Assembly: GCA_914767715.1 (NCBI GenBank)
Contig: OU612074.1
Location: forward strand, 2,371,501 to 2,435,500
Origin: Membranipora membranacea
Taxonomy: Eukaryota; Bryozoa; Gymnolaemata; Cheilostomatida; Membraniporidae
Direction: 5' to 3'
Length of the DNA: 64,000 nucleotides
Shown here: piece after piece, positions 49,690-63,957 of the stretch
How positions within the stretch are numbered: position 1 is the stretch's first letter
Layout: the number at the start of each line of letters is the position of its first letter
Program-made: the position numbers and the translations under genes
The notes under the pieces: model-generated
What the model saw: only the letters and a program-made list of their open reading frames with translations
Told to the model about the DNA's origin: nothing
The model's database searches: none

Positions 49690-50355
49690 TTTCAGGTCAG
49701 TTCATACGGCTACTATTCTATCAGGCTTATATGCTCCACCAGACCCCATACAAAGTCATACCAGACAGAATGCTGGTTCTGCCCGTGATTTTTATGGTCC
49801 AGAACCAGCACTCCCTGTTACCCAATCAGTCATAAAGCAGGGAATCAAAGAGTGGGTGATGAATTCGAAAATTATTTATTAGAGAAATTGTAAACGTGGT
49901 CATCATACACAATCGTTCATTAGTGAACTTAATCTAAGATTTGATACTGGGCACCTCTGATTTGATGTTCAGAGATCATTAACCTCATATGAGTTGTAAC
50001 TGGTCACAGGCCATTCAAGGCACACCTACAAAAACTCAAGCTAACAGATGAAACAGACTGTCCAAAATGTGGTCAAGACAAAGATACAGCCCTTCACTTT
50101 GTAACCTCATGCCAATTCTACAAACAGACAAGGCAGCGAACCTTTGGTCAATCCATCCTAAAGGGGGCAGCTAAGCCAACGTGCATCACAGTTTCAGATT
50201 TGCTCCGATCCATTCGTATTTCGGGGCGTTTTCAACAATGATGCTAGATTAAACTTTGATTTCCGGAAGGCTTGAGTTCTATTGGACCCTGAGACCTGAA
50301 CCCAGGTTGATTCGAGCTACCTCGATCAGCCCCTTCTCAAAGACAAGACAAGACA
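49690..50355 (+). mobile_element. LINE 3' end with RNase H remnant and zinc knuckle
   Basis: Readable pieces are QSVIKQGIKEWVM, then HTQSFISELNLRFDTGHL, then LVTGHRPFKAHLQKL, and LTDETDCPKCGQDKDTALHF followed by VTSCQFY. TGHxPFxxHL and CPxCG...ALHFVxxC are standard for the C-terminal end of LINEs that carry an RNase H domain. Stops interrupt the 5' part (at about 49886), and the frame after CPKCG stays open to about 50240. The likely 3' tail is AAAGACAAGACAAGACA near 50340-50355. The element lies about 460 bp upstream of the LRR gene start. Confidence 0.75.
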
Positions 50356-50819
50356 TACCAGACATTCAAATCATTATAGACATCATCGTGAATCCCACTG
50401 GGGGAACTTTCAAGGTTGATTGTTCCAGCCCCCAGCACCCTTGGGTGTATACTTCTCCTTCTCACATGTCTTTGGTATGGGTGATTGTGATTCTGAAACT
50501 CCAAAATTCAAATTGTAGTGACGAATCTCACAATACACTCTCATGAGTTACCTTTTGAATTATCCGATTTTGTTCTCCTTTTGTCCCCTTCCAATTGCCT
50601 TCTCCCCGTTTCCCTAAAAGTGTCCTAATTTCTACCGCGCTTATAGTGCCTGTCAAATACAAAACTTATAACACAAATCAGATTGTAACCTCATCATTTC
50701 TGCTATGTCTTTGAGGAATCATAAAATTTGTCATCGAAGTGAGACTTAATGATTCTAGCCTTGTCATATCTGTGTTTCAATTATAGCGGACCGTTTGAGT
50801 GCACCAGTCCCTATCAAGT

Positions 50820-53800
50820 ATGGAATTCAAGCCTGGAGGCGCGTTGGCTGCCGCTGGATCTAAAGACCCAAGTAAGCTATTCCCTTATTACCATATCAAA
50901 TGTGTATCTCGCTGTGACCTAAATTCTGATAGAACAGAGCATACGAGAGAACTCATGCAACTGCTCTGAGCAGTGAGTGAATCTTTGTTCTAATCTGTCA
51001 ATAAAGTTATTCCACAATGTCGATCGGGGAAAAGCTATAAAAAAATATCAGGATTGTCTCTTATTGTACGAGAAGAAGACAACACGCATTTATTTCTCCC
51101 TTTATCACAAAACGCGGTTATTTTTTGACACCAACTCCTTTTAGTTATTACAAATCAAACTCTCTTCCACCATTTTATATCAGTAACAAGCATACCCAAT
51201 ATAGTTGGCCAAGTGTTAATACCATCAAAAAAAAAGGGGCGGCAGACTGCCCTGTGGTGCAGGACCAGGACCAGAGCTTATACTGGGATTTTCATTGTTG
51301 AGTTTGTTGCCTATCTGTGAATGCGAATTGCAAGTGGATTCATATTAAGTTGTGCTAAGGTTGAATAAACTACCTATAGATGTTTATTGCAGTGTTCCTC
51401 ACAAGGGCAGTGCCAGAATATATGTGGCTGATATCAGTACAATCATGTGTTTCTTCTTTTTCCCTATAATAACTATTTACTTATCCAGTAATAATCTGTG
51501 GATTGTCCGATTTGGAAAAAAAACAATATGACTTCGCACACAACCAGTCTATATTCATTTTTTTAGGTGACGTTGTGAATAGTGCATCGTCAAAACTGAC
51601 CTGCATACTTTTAAGCCATTCTCTGAGCAGTTTCAAACTCAAATTATCAGATCAAGTAACATCATCAAGTATTGTAATACAAATTGATGCATTTTATTTG
51701 GAAACAAGTCTTACCATGTTTGGAGAAAACATGTCTTGAAAATTGTATGTCCCTTTTAAAGCACAACTTACCTTGTAGGTTACAAAGTAGCCTGGAATGA
51801 CTTCAGAGATGCTAAGCTCAATTATAATTTCTGCAAAAAAGAAATGACTGTTGCTGAGTTGCTAGAGGAAGTAGAAGATTGTGAAGAGATCACCCTGCTC
51901 TTTGAAGGAAGTACCCCTCCATATCTACCTGAAACACTAGCTCAGTGTGTAACCAAACTGATACTAGAGAACTGCATGTTTTATTTATGGTAAGGCTTCA
52001 GTTGAGGTGAGTCCGTAGTATCTGGATATTGCAGAGCTTCAATACCAAATCAAGCAGAGTTTATGGTACTAAAGTTTGAGGTACACTGAGTTATCATTTC
52101 CTGACCTAGAGATCCCAAATTTTAAGGATATTAAGAACCTTAGCCTGTCTCAACACAAAGCTTGACAAGACAGTCTAGTAAGAATGCCAGCAAAAGAAAA
52201 ACAAAAAAATAACATTTTGATATGCAAGATTCACTCAAGAAAAAATACGTACTGTTTTGGGCTGAGCTAATTGGAACTAAATTCTGCTTGAGCCAGATCC
52301 AGATGCAACAAAATTGTTAGAACAGTAAAACATGCATTACAAAGGTCTTTTGAGGCAAAATTTTGTGAGAAAAACTAGATATGTCATATCTGGAGTACGC
52401 ATTTCATGGCTTGATATTGATGTGAAAAGAAACGAAATTGGCAAAAACTGAAACTGAAAAAGATTGGAGTAATTAACAAATTATAAGGACGCTGGGCACA
52501 AATATTATTCCCAGGATGAAGAAACTGCATTTTGAAAGTTCGACCGAAAATTAATGAGATGTCTTCCTTTACCAAAGTGTGCTAACTATTTTTATGCTAT
52601 GTATGGTTATATGATTATATATAATATGATCAATTTTATATTTGTTCACGTTGATCTTTATTGTATGTTATATATTTGAAAGTTCGCACATTGTAAACAA
52701 ATTATTGGCCTCTTCTCTAAATGTTTATTTATAGCATCAAAAAGATGACATCACTAAAATACCTCGACCTGAGTGATAACAATCTCAGAGGAGATGTTCA
52801 ACTGAGTGATAAACTCTCAAATCTAACTGAACTGAAGAAGCTGAACCTATATAACTGTAAGCTGACCCAGTTACCTGACAGGTGAGACTAAAGGCTAGTA
52901 CCAGACAGTAATTCAAAAATTATACATATTAGTTGATGATCTTTATTATATGTTAAATATTTGATAGTTCGCACATTGTAAACAAGTTATTGACCTCTTC
53001 TCTAAATTTTATTTATAGCATCAAAAAGATGACATCACTAGAAGACCTCGACCTGAGTCTTAACAATCTCAGTAGAGATGTTAAACTGAGTGATAAACTC
53101 TCAACTCTGACAATACTGAAGAAGCTGAATCTGCGGAACTGTAAGCTGACTGAGTTACCTGACAGGTGAGACTACGGGCTAGTACCAGACAGTAATTCAA
53201 AAATTATACATATTAGTTGATGATCTTTATTGTATGTTAAATATTTGATAGTTCGCACATTGTAAACAAGTTATTGACCTCTTCTCTAAATTTTATTTAT
53301 AGCATCAAAATGATTATATCACTAGAAGACCTCGACCTGAGTCTTAACAATCTCAGTAGAGATGTTAAACTGAGATATCAACTCTCAACTCTAACTAAAC
53401 TGAAGAAGCTGAATCTGCGGAACTGTGAGCTGACTAAGATACCTGTCAGGTGAGACAAAGGATAGTACCAGACAGTAATATAACAATTGCACATATTATT
53501 ATTTGAAGATCTTTATTGTGATATTAAATATTTGATAGTTCGCACATTGTAAACAAGTTATTGACCTCTTCTCTAAATTTTATTTATAGCATCAAAATGA
53601 TTACATCACTAGAAGACCTCGACCTGAGTTTTAACAATCTCAGTAGACGTGTTAACCTGAGTGATAAACTCTCAACTCTGACAATACTGAAGAAACTGAA
53701 TCTGCGGAAGTGTGAGCTGACTCAGATACCTGATAGGTGAGACTACAGGCTAGTACCAGACAGTAATATAACAATTGCACATATTATTATTTGAAGATCT

Positions 53801-56800
53801 TTATTGTGATATTAAATATTTGATAGTTCGCACATTGTAAACAAGTTATTGACCTCTTCTCTAAATTTTATTTATAGCATCAAAATGATTACATCACTAG
53901 AAGACCTCGACCTGAGTTTTAACAATCTCGGTAGACGTGTTAACCTGAGTCATAAACTCTCAACTCTGACAATGCTGAAGAAACTGAATCTGCGGAACTG
54001 TGAGCTGACTAAGATACCTGACAGGTGAGACTACAGGCTAGTACCAGACAGTAATATATCAATTGCACATATTATTATTTGAAGATCTTTATTGTGATAT
54101 TAAATATTTGATAGTTCGCACATTGTAAACAAGTTATTGACCTCCTCTCAAAATATTTATTTATAGCGTCACAAATATAACATCACTAGAAGACCTCGAC
54201 CTGAGTCTTAACAATCTCAGGAGAGATGTTAAACTGAGTGATAAACTCTCAACTCTGACAATACTGAAGAAGCTGAATCTGCAGAAATGTTGCCTGACTG
54301 AGTTACCTGACAGGTGAGACAAAGGATAGTACCAGACAGTAATATAACAATTATACATATTAGTTGATATTCTTTATTGTATGTTAAATATTTGATATTT
54401 CGCACATTGTAAACAAGTTATTGACCTCTTCTCTAAATGTTTATTTATAGCATCAAAAAGATTAAATCACTTGAATACCTCGACCTGAGTGATAACAATC
54501 TCAGAGGAGATGTTCAACTGAGTGATAAACTCTCAAATCTAACTGAACTGAAGAAGCTGAATCTGCGGAACTGTGAGCTGACTGAGATACCTGATAGGTG
54601 AGACTACATGCTAGTACCAGACAGTAATATAACAATTGCACATAACATTATTTGAAGATCTTTCGTGTGATATTAAATATTTGATAGTTCGCACATTGTA
54701 AACAAGTTATTGACCTCTTCTCTAAATGTATATATATAGCATCACAAAAATAACATCACTAGAAGACCTCGACCTGAGTTGTAACAATCTCAGTGTAGAT
54801 TCCTTGAAATGGAGATATACACTGTCTAATCTTACTAGACTGAAGAAGCTGAACCTATATAACTGTGAGCTGACTGAGATACCTGAGAGGTGAGACTACA
54901 GGCTAGTACCAGACTAGTGGCTAGTACCAGTAATTTAAAAATTATACATATTAGTTGATGTTCTTTATTGTATGTTAAATATTTGATATTTCGCACATTG
55001 TAAACAAGTTATTGACCTCTTCTCTAAATGTTAATTTATAGCATCGAAAAGATGACATCACTAGAATACCTCGACCTGAGTTGTAACAATCTCAGTAGAG
55101 ATGTTAAACTGAGATATCAACTCCTAAGTCTGACAATGACAATACTGAAGAAGCTGAATCTGCAGAACTGTTGGCTGACTGAGTTACCTGACAGGTGAGA
55201 CTACATGCTAGTACCAGACAGTAATTAAAAATTATACATATTAGTTGATGTTCTTTATTGTATGTTAAATATTTGATAGTTCGCACATTGTAAACAAGTT
55301 ATTGACCTCTTCTCTAAATGTTAATTTATAGCATCACAAATATAACATCACTAGAAGACCTCGACCTGAGTTGTAACAATCTCAGTAGAGATGTTAAACT
55401 GAGTGATAAACTCTCAACTCTAACTAAACTGAAGAAGCTGAACCTATATAACTGTGAGCTGACTGAGATACCTGACAGGTGAGACTACAGGCTAGTACCA
55501 GACAGTAATATAACAATTGCACATATTATTATTTGAAGATCTTTATTGTGATATTAAATATTTGATAGTTCGCACATTGTAAACAAGTTATTGACCTCCT
55601 CTCAAAATATTTATTTATAGCGTCACAAATATAACATCACTAGAAGACCTCGACCTGAGTCTTAACAATCTCAGTAGAGATGTTAAGCTGAGTGATAAAC
55701 TCTCAACTCTGACAATACTGAAGAAGCTGAATCTGGGGAACTGTGAGCTGACTGAGTTACCTGACAGGTGAGACTACAGGCTAGTACCAGACAGTAATAT
55801 AACAATTGCACATAACATTATTTGAAGATCTTTATTGTGATATTAAATATTTGATAGTTCGCACATTGTAAACAAGTTATTGACCTCCTCTCAAAATATT
55901 TATTTATAGCGTCACAAATATAACATCACTAGAATACCTCGACCTGAGTCGTAACAATCTCAGTAGAGATGTTAAACTGAGTGATAAACTCTCAACTCTG
56001 ACAATACTGAAGAAGCTGAATCTGCAGAACTGTTGGCTGAATGAGTTACCTGACAGGTAAGACAAAGGATAGTACCAGACAGTAATATAACAATTGCACA
56101 TATTATTAGTTGAAGATCTTTATTGTATGTTAAATATTTGATATTTCGCACATTGTAAACAAGTTATTGACCTCTTCTCTAAATGTTAATTTATAGCATC
56201 AAAAAGATGACATCACTAGAATACCTCGACCTGAGTCGTAACAATCTCAGTAGACGTGTTAAACTGAGTGATAAATTGTCAACTCTTACTACGCTGAATA
56301 CACTGATACTAGTGAGCTGCTGGCTGACTGAGTTACCTGACAGGTGAGACTCCAGTAATTGGGAAAGTGATAATAGAACTGATTGAATGGTTTTAAAAGC
56401 AAACAAAAAATCTGAAAGAGCAGTCTGAATGGGGTGGTATTTTTGGAGTAATCTCCCTTGATCATCTGCAGATGAGAACACACTTTTGCAAAAGTTTTAT
56501 ACAAGCCATATAGGAAGAAAATGGGGCCTTTTGCTGTAAAAACACCTTGGTTTTAGCTAACCAAATTTGACCTGTTTATTTGGTAATAAAAGATTTCACC
56601 CTGTATAGTATGCTGAAAGAAAAAAGTATCGTAAAAACTTGATTTCTATTACAAATCAAATTTTAACAAAAATGTATTAAAATATAAAAACATGATCAAT
56701 AGCAATGAAATTCGGTGCATGGAAGGAAGGAGCCATGGAATATGCAGCTAAATTATTTTTTCAAAACAATTCCCCATATATATTAAGTTATTGTATTAAA

Positions 56801-59800
56801 TATAGGATTGTTCTGCATTACCATAACATTGAATTTATCAATGGTATTCGGAAAATTTTTCAGGTTGGTTTCATGTCATACACAGAACTCAAATCTGGAA
56901 AATTATTATTTCTCTTCATTTTAATGATATGTTAATTATCATATATAATAAAGTGGATATCTCATTATATTTCCAGCGAAATTTTGTCCCATAATATGGG
57001 TCAGCAGAAGTCGCCTTTGGGATTACCCACATTTCGTTTGTTTCTGAGTTTCTCTTGCCGTCAGACCAGGATGTGTGATCTGCTCCAATGATAGCTTATA
57101 TAAAAAATTGGAAATTCATGGTCTTGTCTGTCTGTTCATTAGTGGACGGGTGTGCTATCATTAATGGCCGAGAAACATCCCAAAACGGTTGCAATATACC
57201 CCCTTATAACATTTGTTTATAACCATCATTAAAGACTGACATCGGATGATCGTAGTGATCTAATTTTTTTGTCACCAACGATGACCAAAAATATTTTGAT
57301 CAGCACTGCACAGTGTTTTGATAATACTTTAAGGAGATAATTTTTACTTTTATCGTTTTATTAAAAAAATTTTACGAAGCTATAATTGAAACTATTATTA
57401 TGACATACCATTTCAAAAATGACACACTCAAAACATCGAAAACTGGTGTCATGCGATGGGAGGGTCGATACAAAATCACTTATAAAAAAAATCAGGTTCA
57501 TATGAACGTCCAAAGCCAGTTTTCCAGGCAGCAGCAAAAATGAATGATGGCTTTATACATGTGATATAAGGGGTATTGCAACTGTTTTCAGCTGTTACTC
57601 AGCTATTAACCTATGAAAACTCATACATCCACTTATTCTCACATGCTCTTTCATCACTTTTCCTTATGTCGGCAGCGTATTTGGCCATAAGCCACTTATT
57701 GCGCAACATCAAGTAATGTACAATATTACTCGACTGGAAATAACTTTTAAACCCTTTCCACCCAATTTCGTAAGTGGAAGTGAAAGATAGGAGGGCTGCC
57801 ACATGACTATTAGTTACACTTGAGCTAATCTCTATATGTTACAGTATCAGATCACTGACTAGTCTGAAGATATTAAATGTATCAGATAATGAATCACTAC
57901 AAACATTACCTGAGTGGATATATAGTCTGAGATCACTGAAGGAGTTTGAAATGAAAAACTGTGGTCTCAATGAATTACCTGAATGGTGAGTCTGTAGCTC
58001 TTTTACATGGGCTAATGACCTATTAATTGCTTAAACTTAAGTTGATTCAAACAATTGTTTCATATGTGATGCTTTTTTTTTAATCGGACACCATTGTTAT
58101 TTTCTACGCAGCACGAAATGATAAGGAGTCAATATTAGATTATGGCAGTGGATGTATATGCTTGTTATTTTCACAGGTTGGAGAAATATTTCAAGACTGA
58201 CCCCATTCAAATGTACCCAACGGAGGACGTGAGTAGCTCACACATGATATTTCCAATGTGTGCTTTATGCCTGTCAATATTTCAAAATAGATATCTTCAA
58301 GGGCTTCCAGGGTCACATCCACCCCTTCAAAGCCAACTGTGAATGTATATACAAAAAAATACTTGGTGTCAATTTCTTTTCCCTCCAAGCATTATGAATG
58401 TATAATCTGACATGCTCTCATAATCTCCTAAGCTGAAGTCTAAGAGCGCAACAGAACTCCTAATCAAAGATTTTTCCTTGTTTCAATTCCCTACAAAATG
58501 CCTTACTACGGCGCCCCGGAAAACCTGGTCATCAGATCAGATCGAAAACACAGCTTAATCACCATTTGAACACATTTATGTTCTGTACTTTCAATTCTCT
58601 GCAACAGCAGCCTCTGCTCCAAAACTCCGGGACGCTCTATATCCTCCTTTCCAAGTCTAACATTAAGGTTCTATACATATTAATGTAGCCATAATTGGAG
58701 CCATAATTGAATTGGTAATTCAAAACTTAAAGGCTTTATTGATAATTTTCCAGCAGTGCAATTTTAAGCCTTGCAATTATGACAAGGGGAGGGGGGATCT
58801 GCAACTGTTCAGATTAGCATCAACAGGTGTTAATACACAACCCAGTAGCTTTTAAAGCCTCACTGCTGCAATTTCTGAGACCTAATGCATCTAAATCAGT
58901 TGACACAAATCCAAGTTACTGTCTTGCTTTATATGCACATGGTAGTAAGATTCAATAAGCTCAATTACACATGAGATGCTATGCTCTCATCTCACAAAGG
59001 TCAAAGGAAATATAACGCAATTTATTGAATTGTATCCTCATATATATCAATGCACTCAATATTGAGTGACGTAATGACAATGAATTGTGTTGTAGCAATA
59101 TTATTATCATTTATAAATGATCCACAGTTCAGGATTTTTTTTGATAGTTTGAATAATTTCGATCGAAATGAAGTTAGAATAGAATTTTCAGGTTTACGCA
59201 CATCAGGGAGAACATGTTCGGATGATGGTTGGTACAATAAAAATGTATATAATGATAATTAGCAGCTTATAGTTATCAGATTGATATTATTTCTACCCCG
59301 AAAAAGATTATAACAAAAAAGCAACCTCAAATTTGTATGACGAGCTGAAAATCACAACGAAATTGAAACCCTACCGACAAAAAAACCTGGACTGTTGACT
59401 GCTACTATACACATTTCAATGTCGTAACATCACAATTAAGTGCCTCACTTTTACTGTAGATGATGACCTGTCTAGGTTTATTATAAAGTTTATGGCGCAG
59501 CCTTTGAAACCTTGCCCATGAAGCCCCTTCTATTTCGCCATTTTTCCTTTTAATTGCCATACAATATTCCAAAACTTTATCTGTCATCAAGAGTACTGCA
59601 AGACCACTGCAGGGGTTGCCTGGGTAGTTCGTACAGTTGTGTGGGGTTGTGAACTTTACTATATTACTTTTTTATGGTTTAAGATGATGCCATGATTTCT
59701 TTATCAAGATTTAAAGTTACCCTTTCAATATGATGCACTATAATCATTCAAGAGGTTGAACTTTGGTTGAATACTTTTACACGTAGTTCTAAATACCTTA

Positions 59801-62800
59801 ATACCTTACTAACAATCTTACGCAAACATGACCTCCCCCGCCCCTTTTTACTGCAGTCATGATTTATTCACAGCCTGCATAAGTTGTTTTGCTTGCTTTT
59901 GTATTTTGAAGGAGTTCACCGGAGTTCGCCGAGTTCACCGAGAGTATTCGGCATGGCGGAAAAGAGAGATATTTCCTGGTTTGCTCAAGAGTCAACAGTA
60001 AGATTATGAAAAAATATTTTTATATGAGTTATCATGATAGAAAATCAATGCTTTGAATCTTGGTGTTGGGCTAGGTAAAGTACTTTTAAGCGGATAATTA
60101 AATCTCCCCAAATAGTTGTCTGTTTTAAACAGTACTTGATTTATCCAAACATTTTGTTATCGATGAAAAACGATAAAAATAAAGACTGTTATGAGATTTC
60201 TTATAACCTATAATAATGGCATAGAATTCATCCCAGTTCATCTCAGGTTTTTCACAGAGTTAGCTTCAAAAAGTCAGGATCGGTCGGGATCACTTGCCTA
60301 GTACCTCATGTACCATGATTTTTCATCCATTATTTGTGCCAATCCACTAAAAGCTCTGTAAGGGTGTGAAAATTTAAGGATTAATTCCAATTTCTTGTTG
60401 CCACTGTGCTCTCAATTTTGGAACTATTTTCCAACATCAAGGATCAGTGATAAGCGATGTGTATAACGATAAGCAGAAAATTACAAAAAAAATGTAATGA
60501 AGAATATTGCTAATTTAGAAACAGTTCATTGTTTTACGAACTGCCCAGGCAGCTGTTTTCACAATTTTTTCATTTGCATTTGTTTGTGGTTTCAAGACAT
60601 GATGACACAGAAGATTATGAAACCATACACAATATCGAAAAGGTTTTCAATTTGCTCAGCCTGTCAAGCAAAAGCAGGTAAGAAGCAAAGCATAATTAGT
60701 TTTAAAGTTTATCTGTGCATTTATTTTGATGAATTTTACTCTTACTCCAAAACTGCTCTACATACTGTTGTGTTTTTGCTAGTGACATGGTGTGTAGTGG
60801 CACAATAACTTCAATGTTTGTGGTGATATTCTACAGTTTTCATATTTATCACAATATTCATCTGGACAGTACATGTATACAAAATATAATATACATTCAC
60901 ATGAAACATTTGATGTTCATTTTCATGTATGAAATATTTTTTAAATTACTCTTTCATAGATAACATGATATATCTTTTTCAATTTAATCATTATAATGCA
61001 CTCTCAGCAGCCCTGTTTAACCCTCTCAAATAATGAGTACAAGATCATAAGTGGATAATTGTCTTACTCAATTGTAGATGTATCACACATTTGCTAAGAA
61101 CTATGGAATATGACCCGTATCGTAGAGTCTCTGGCAATACTAGGCAATACAGTTCTGTCAATGATACATCAACAATATTTGGTAAGTAAGAGGAGGGTAG
61201 GGTAGGGTAGATGGAAGGTAGACTTAAGGCATGAGCTGCAGAGCCGGAAGAATCCAGAAACATTTTTGTCAAATGTTTTAAAAAAACACAGGCTCAATAT
61301 CATTTTGGAGTTCATGCGTTTATCATGAATAAGAAGCCTACTTACAGCGTTTTACGATGAGGTTCAAAGCACTGTATAATAACAGCCTTTATTACAATAT
61401 CATTCCGGAAAAAGTCTGGTTGACACTGTACAGCAAAATATTGTAATACATTCTGTATATATTCACAAGAAGTATTGTTTGGGGTTGTTTATTGTTAGCT
61501 AGCAAACCATTTTTTGCCAGCTGGTGGGCCGGAGGGGTCTATACAATGAAGAGAGGGTGATTGAAAATTAGCAGGAATATATGACATGACATGAAATATT
61601 TGAATATAAGCATAGAGAACACGTTGTTGGGTGTGTTCAGTATTACTGTACATGCTAAGATACCAGCAACTCACACTCAGTGGCACAATGTCTTTATATC
61701 ATTACTCAAAGCCAAGTTTGTAACAATCAAACAAGTATTTGCCAGCTACCTTTGAGCCTCTATTCAGGTAGTTTTTGTTTCACTGCGAATTTCTTTTTCT
61801 TTGTTGGTGTTAACTTAAAAACATTCTCCTCCCCATATTAATATACATCGAATGATCGATAAAGTACAAACAGTTCATAGCCTGCTTGAAGTTTGATGTT
61901 CTGTTTTAGCCTACAAAACAGACAAACCTGAGAGTGGTACAACTTTGGCTGAGGGAAAAATCATCCAAAGGTGAGCGATTGTGTGACTGTGACTTTCAAT
62001 GTTTAGTTATTAAGTTCGGTTTTTCTTTGATTTACGTATATTAATTATTTGATGAATTTTAGCATCAGATATACAATGTTCTTTGTTTACGAATGTCCAC
62101 AGAGTTGTTACTGCAGTTGATTGTTTGATTTTCTCTATCAAATACTATCAAAATGTTGTGGTGTTGGTGATTTGTTCGATTAGTGATATATTTCAGCACA
62201 TGAACAGCAGATTTGTACCAAGGTTTCATCCGATTGGTTTGGGTTAGGTTAATGTACCATAAGCAACTTTCCTCGAATAAAATCCACAGAATAAAGCAGA
62301 TTCAGAGCTCTTTGTTGGTATAAATTCTTGAGGTTACAAACTATTCTTCCCTCTACATAGGTACGATTTGCAAGGTGATTTTTCACCTGACTGTGCTGCA
62401 AAAGCCCAATTGAATTGCAACATAATTGCATAATTACAAATATTGCAAAGGCTGTATCTTGTAACCTACAATGCACATAAAAGTTTTTTTGCAATGAAAA
62501 GAGACAATGTGTACATTGCATGGCGGCTTTTATCAACGTGAACACTAGGTCCCATGAAACAAATTTTTCCTGACAATATGTGTTACGTTCTCCATATTTT
62601 ATACTTTTAGTCCAATAGACTGTGCCCATCCACGAAGCGTTCGCCAACCTATTGATGAGCAGAATGATGTAAAAGAACTGGAGAAGCTTCATGAGGAGAA
62701 AAGCAAGTATGTTCATCCCAATTAATATTTGGCAGTAAATGAAGTTTTTGGTAAAAAAAAAAAAAATTTTCTGCCCTCATAACACTCTCCTTGTCTTGGC

Positions 62801-63957
62801 AATCAGTCCCAAGACATGACAAATAATCCAAGGTCAACTGAATAAAAGGTTGCCATCCCACAACCAACTAAGGAAAACTTATTGGTAATGAAAACTTAGA
62901 ACTACTGTTCACAGCCAATGATAGGCTTTCTTAGAACTACTGTTCACAGCCAGGCTTTTATGTTACTCACATATTCTTTCCTTCAATCTGACATCCGGTC
63001 ATCACGCCGGTCTTGAAAGAAACAAAGTCTGTCAATTTCCCTCCCACCTCCCTACCACTAACCTATGTCGTCCATTGTGGAAATTCTAACAATTTCCTGG
63101 TGATGGTGTTAATTTGTTCGTCAATTCTGCACCAGATTAACAACATCTAATACTATGGCACGTACCTTGTCTGCCAAACAACATATACAGTGGCGTTGAT
63201 CATCACTTTCGGTTACAAATGCATGAAGCGCCCCATATTTTTTTCCCCTATAATATATTTCATTATAAGAAGGAAAAAAAATAGTTCACAGCAGAAGAAT
63301 GATGAACGGCTCAATTTACCTGCAACATAATACATAAACATAATTACAAGTTTGATTTAAAATCAACTATTAAAAATCTAGAATTCAAATGTTTACAGTT
63401 TTGAAAAAACTTACTATATAGAATTTACTCATTTTATACATCCTTTTTTTCATATCACCTTTGCACCTCAGGGTAAAAAAGAAACAAAACACCTCATTAA
63501 AGGGCAACCAGGGTTTCAAACAACTTCTAATTGGCCCTCAACGTTTAATAGCAGATTGCACCTTCTGTAGAGGGGAAAAGACAAAATCTAATTCGGATGA
63601 TTATTCAGCCAGAATTCTTCTGAAAAATTTTCTTCCATCAGGTACTCAAGCTCAGCTAAAATAGAATACCACAGAGCAGTTTCCTGTTCCTGTTATTATT
63701 TAGCCTATGCTCTATCATCATTATAGATATGTCTTGGAACCTCCCCTAAACCGAAATTGTTACCCAGCTTAGGGTCAGCAACTAGTTTGAGTTTTGCATC
63801 GGGTAATGCACAAAGCTGCTGCTGCCTAGAACATTATTTACTACCCATTGATGCATTGCTGCGAAACATTGGTCGCCCTTTAAACAAACAATAATTCTGG
63901 ATAAAGATAACAATTTAGCTTTTTGTGTACTTTACTACAGGAACAATCAATAATTGA
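50820..63957 (+). CDS. Large cytoplasmic leucine-rich-repeat protein with tandem LRR exons
   Basis: Twenty-three exons in consistent phase: 50820-50871; 51779-51989; thirteen LRR exons between 52735 and 56343; 57845-57985; 58177-58228; 59912-59997; 60597-60677; 61078-61181; 61910-61970; 62611-62706; 63472-63641; and a candidate last exon 63941-63957 with TGA. The sum is 2991 bp, or 996 residues. Residues 1-79 have no signal peptide. LRRs fill about 80-775, alternating L..LDLS.NNL...V.LS.. and LKKLNL.NC.LT.LPD units, with a Cys in nearly every second unit. From about 776 the protein becomes charged (WLEKYFKTDPIQMYPTED, ELEKLHEEKSK, KVKKKQ) and has one CTFC pair; I do not recognise it. No NACHT, kinase, death or transmembrane domain is visible. 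The start is the first ATG of an exon preceded by ttatag, so there may be an upstream untranslated exon. The 17-bp last exon is the weakest part. Confidence 0.75.
52735..56343 (+). repeat. Thirteen-copy tandem exon-intron array, period 284-302 bp
   Basis: Exons start at 52735, 53019, 53303, 53590, 53878, 54167, 54451, 54740, 55042, 55332, 55621, 55910 and 56197. Eleven are 147 bp, one 150 and one 153. Each starts C.TC (phase 2) after a TTTATAG or TATATAG acceptor, and ends ...CCTG..AG before GTGAGA (one GTAAGA). Introns are also copies of each other: GCTAGTACCAGACAGTAAT, GATAGTTCGCACATTGTAAAC and AAGTTATTGACCTC recur in nearly all. Two intron subtypes occur, differing in the middle part (TTATACATATTAGTTGAT versus TTGCACATATTATTATTTG). 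Confidence 0.95.

Noticed and set aside
52735-56343. CRISPR-like or satellite explanation for the regular 288-bp array
   Set aside because: The repeated units have conserved splice sites and open LRR-coding exons; this is a duplicated exon array in a eukaryotic gene.
59953-59997. ATG-started frame (MAEKRDISWFAQEST) as the start of a separate gene
   Set aside because: Joining to the next exon in this frame gives a stop at once; the other frame joins upstream and downstream exons in correct phase.
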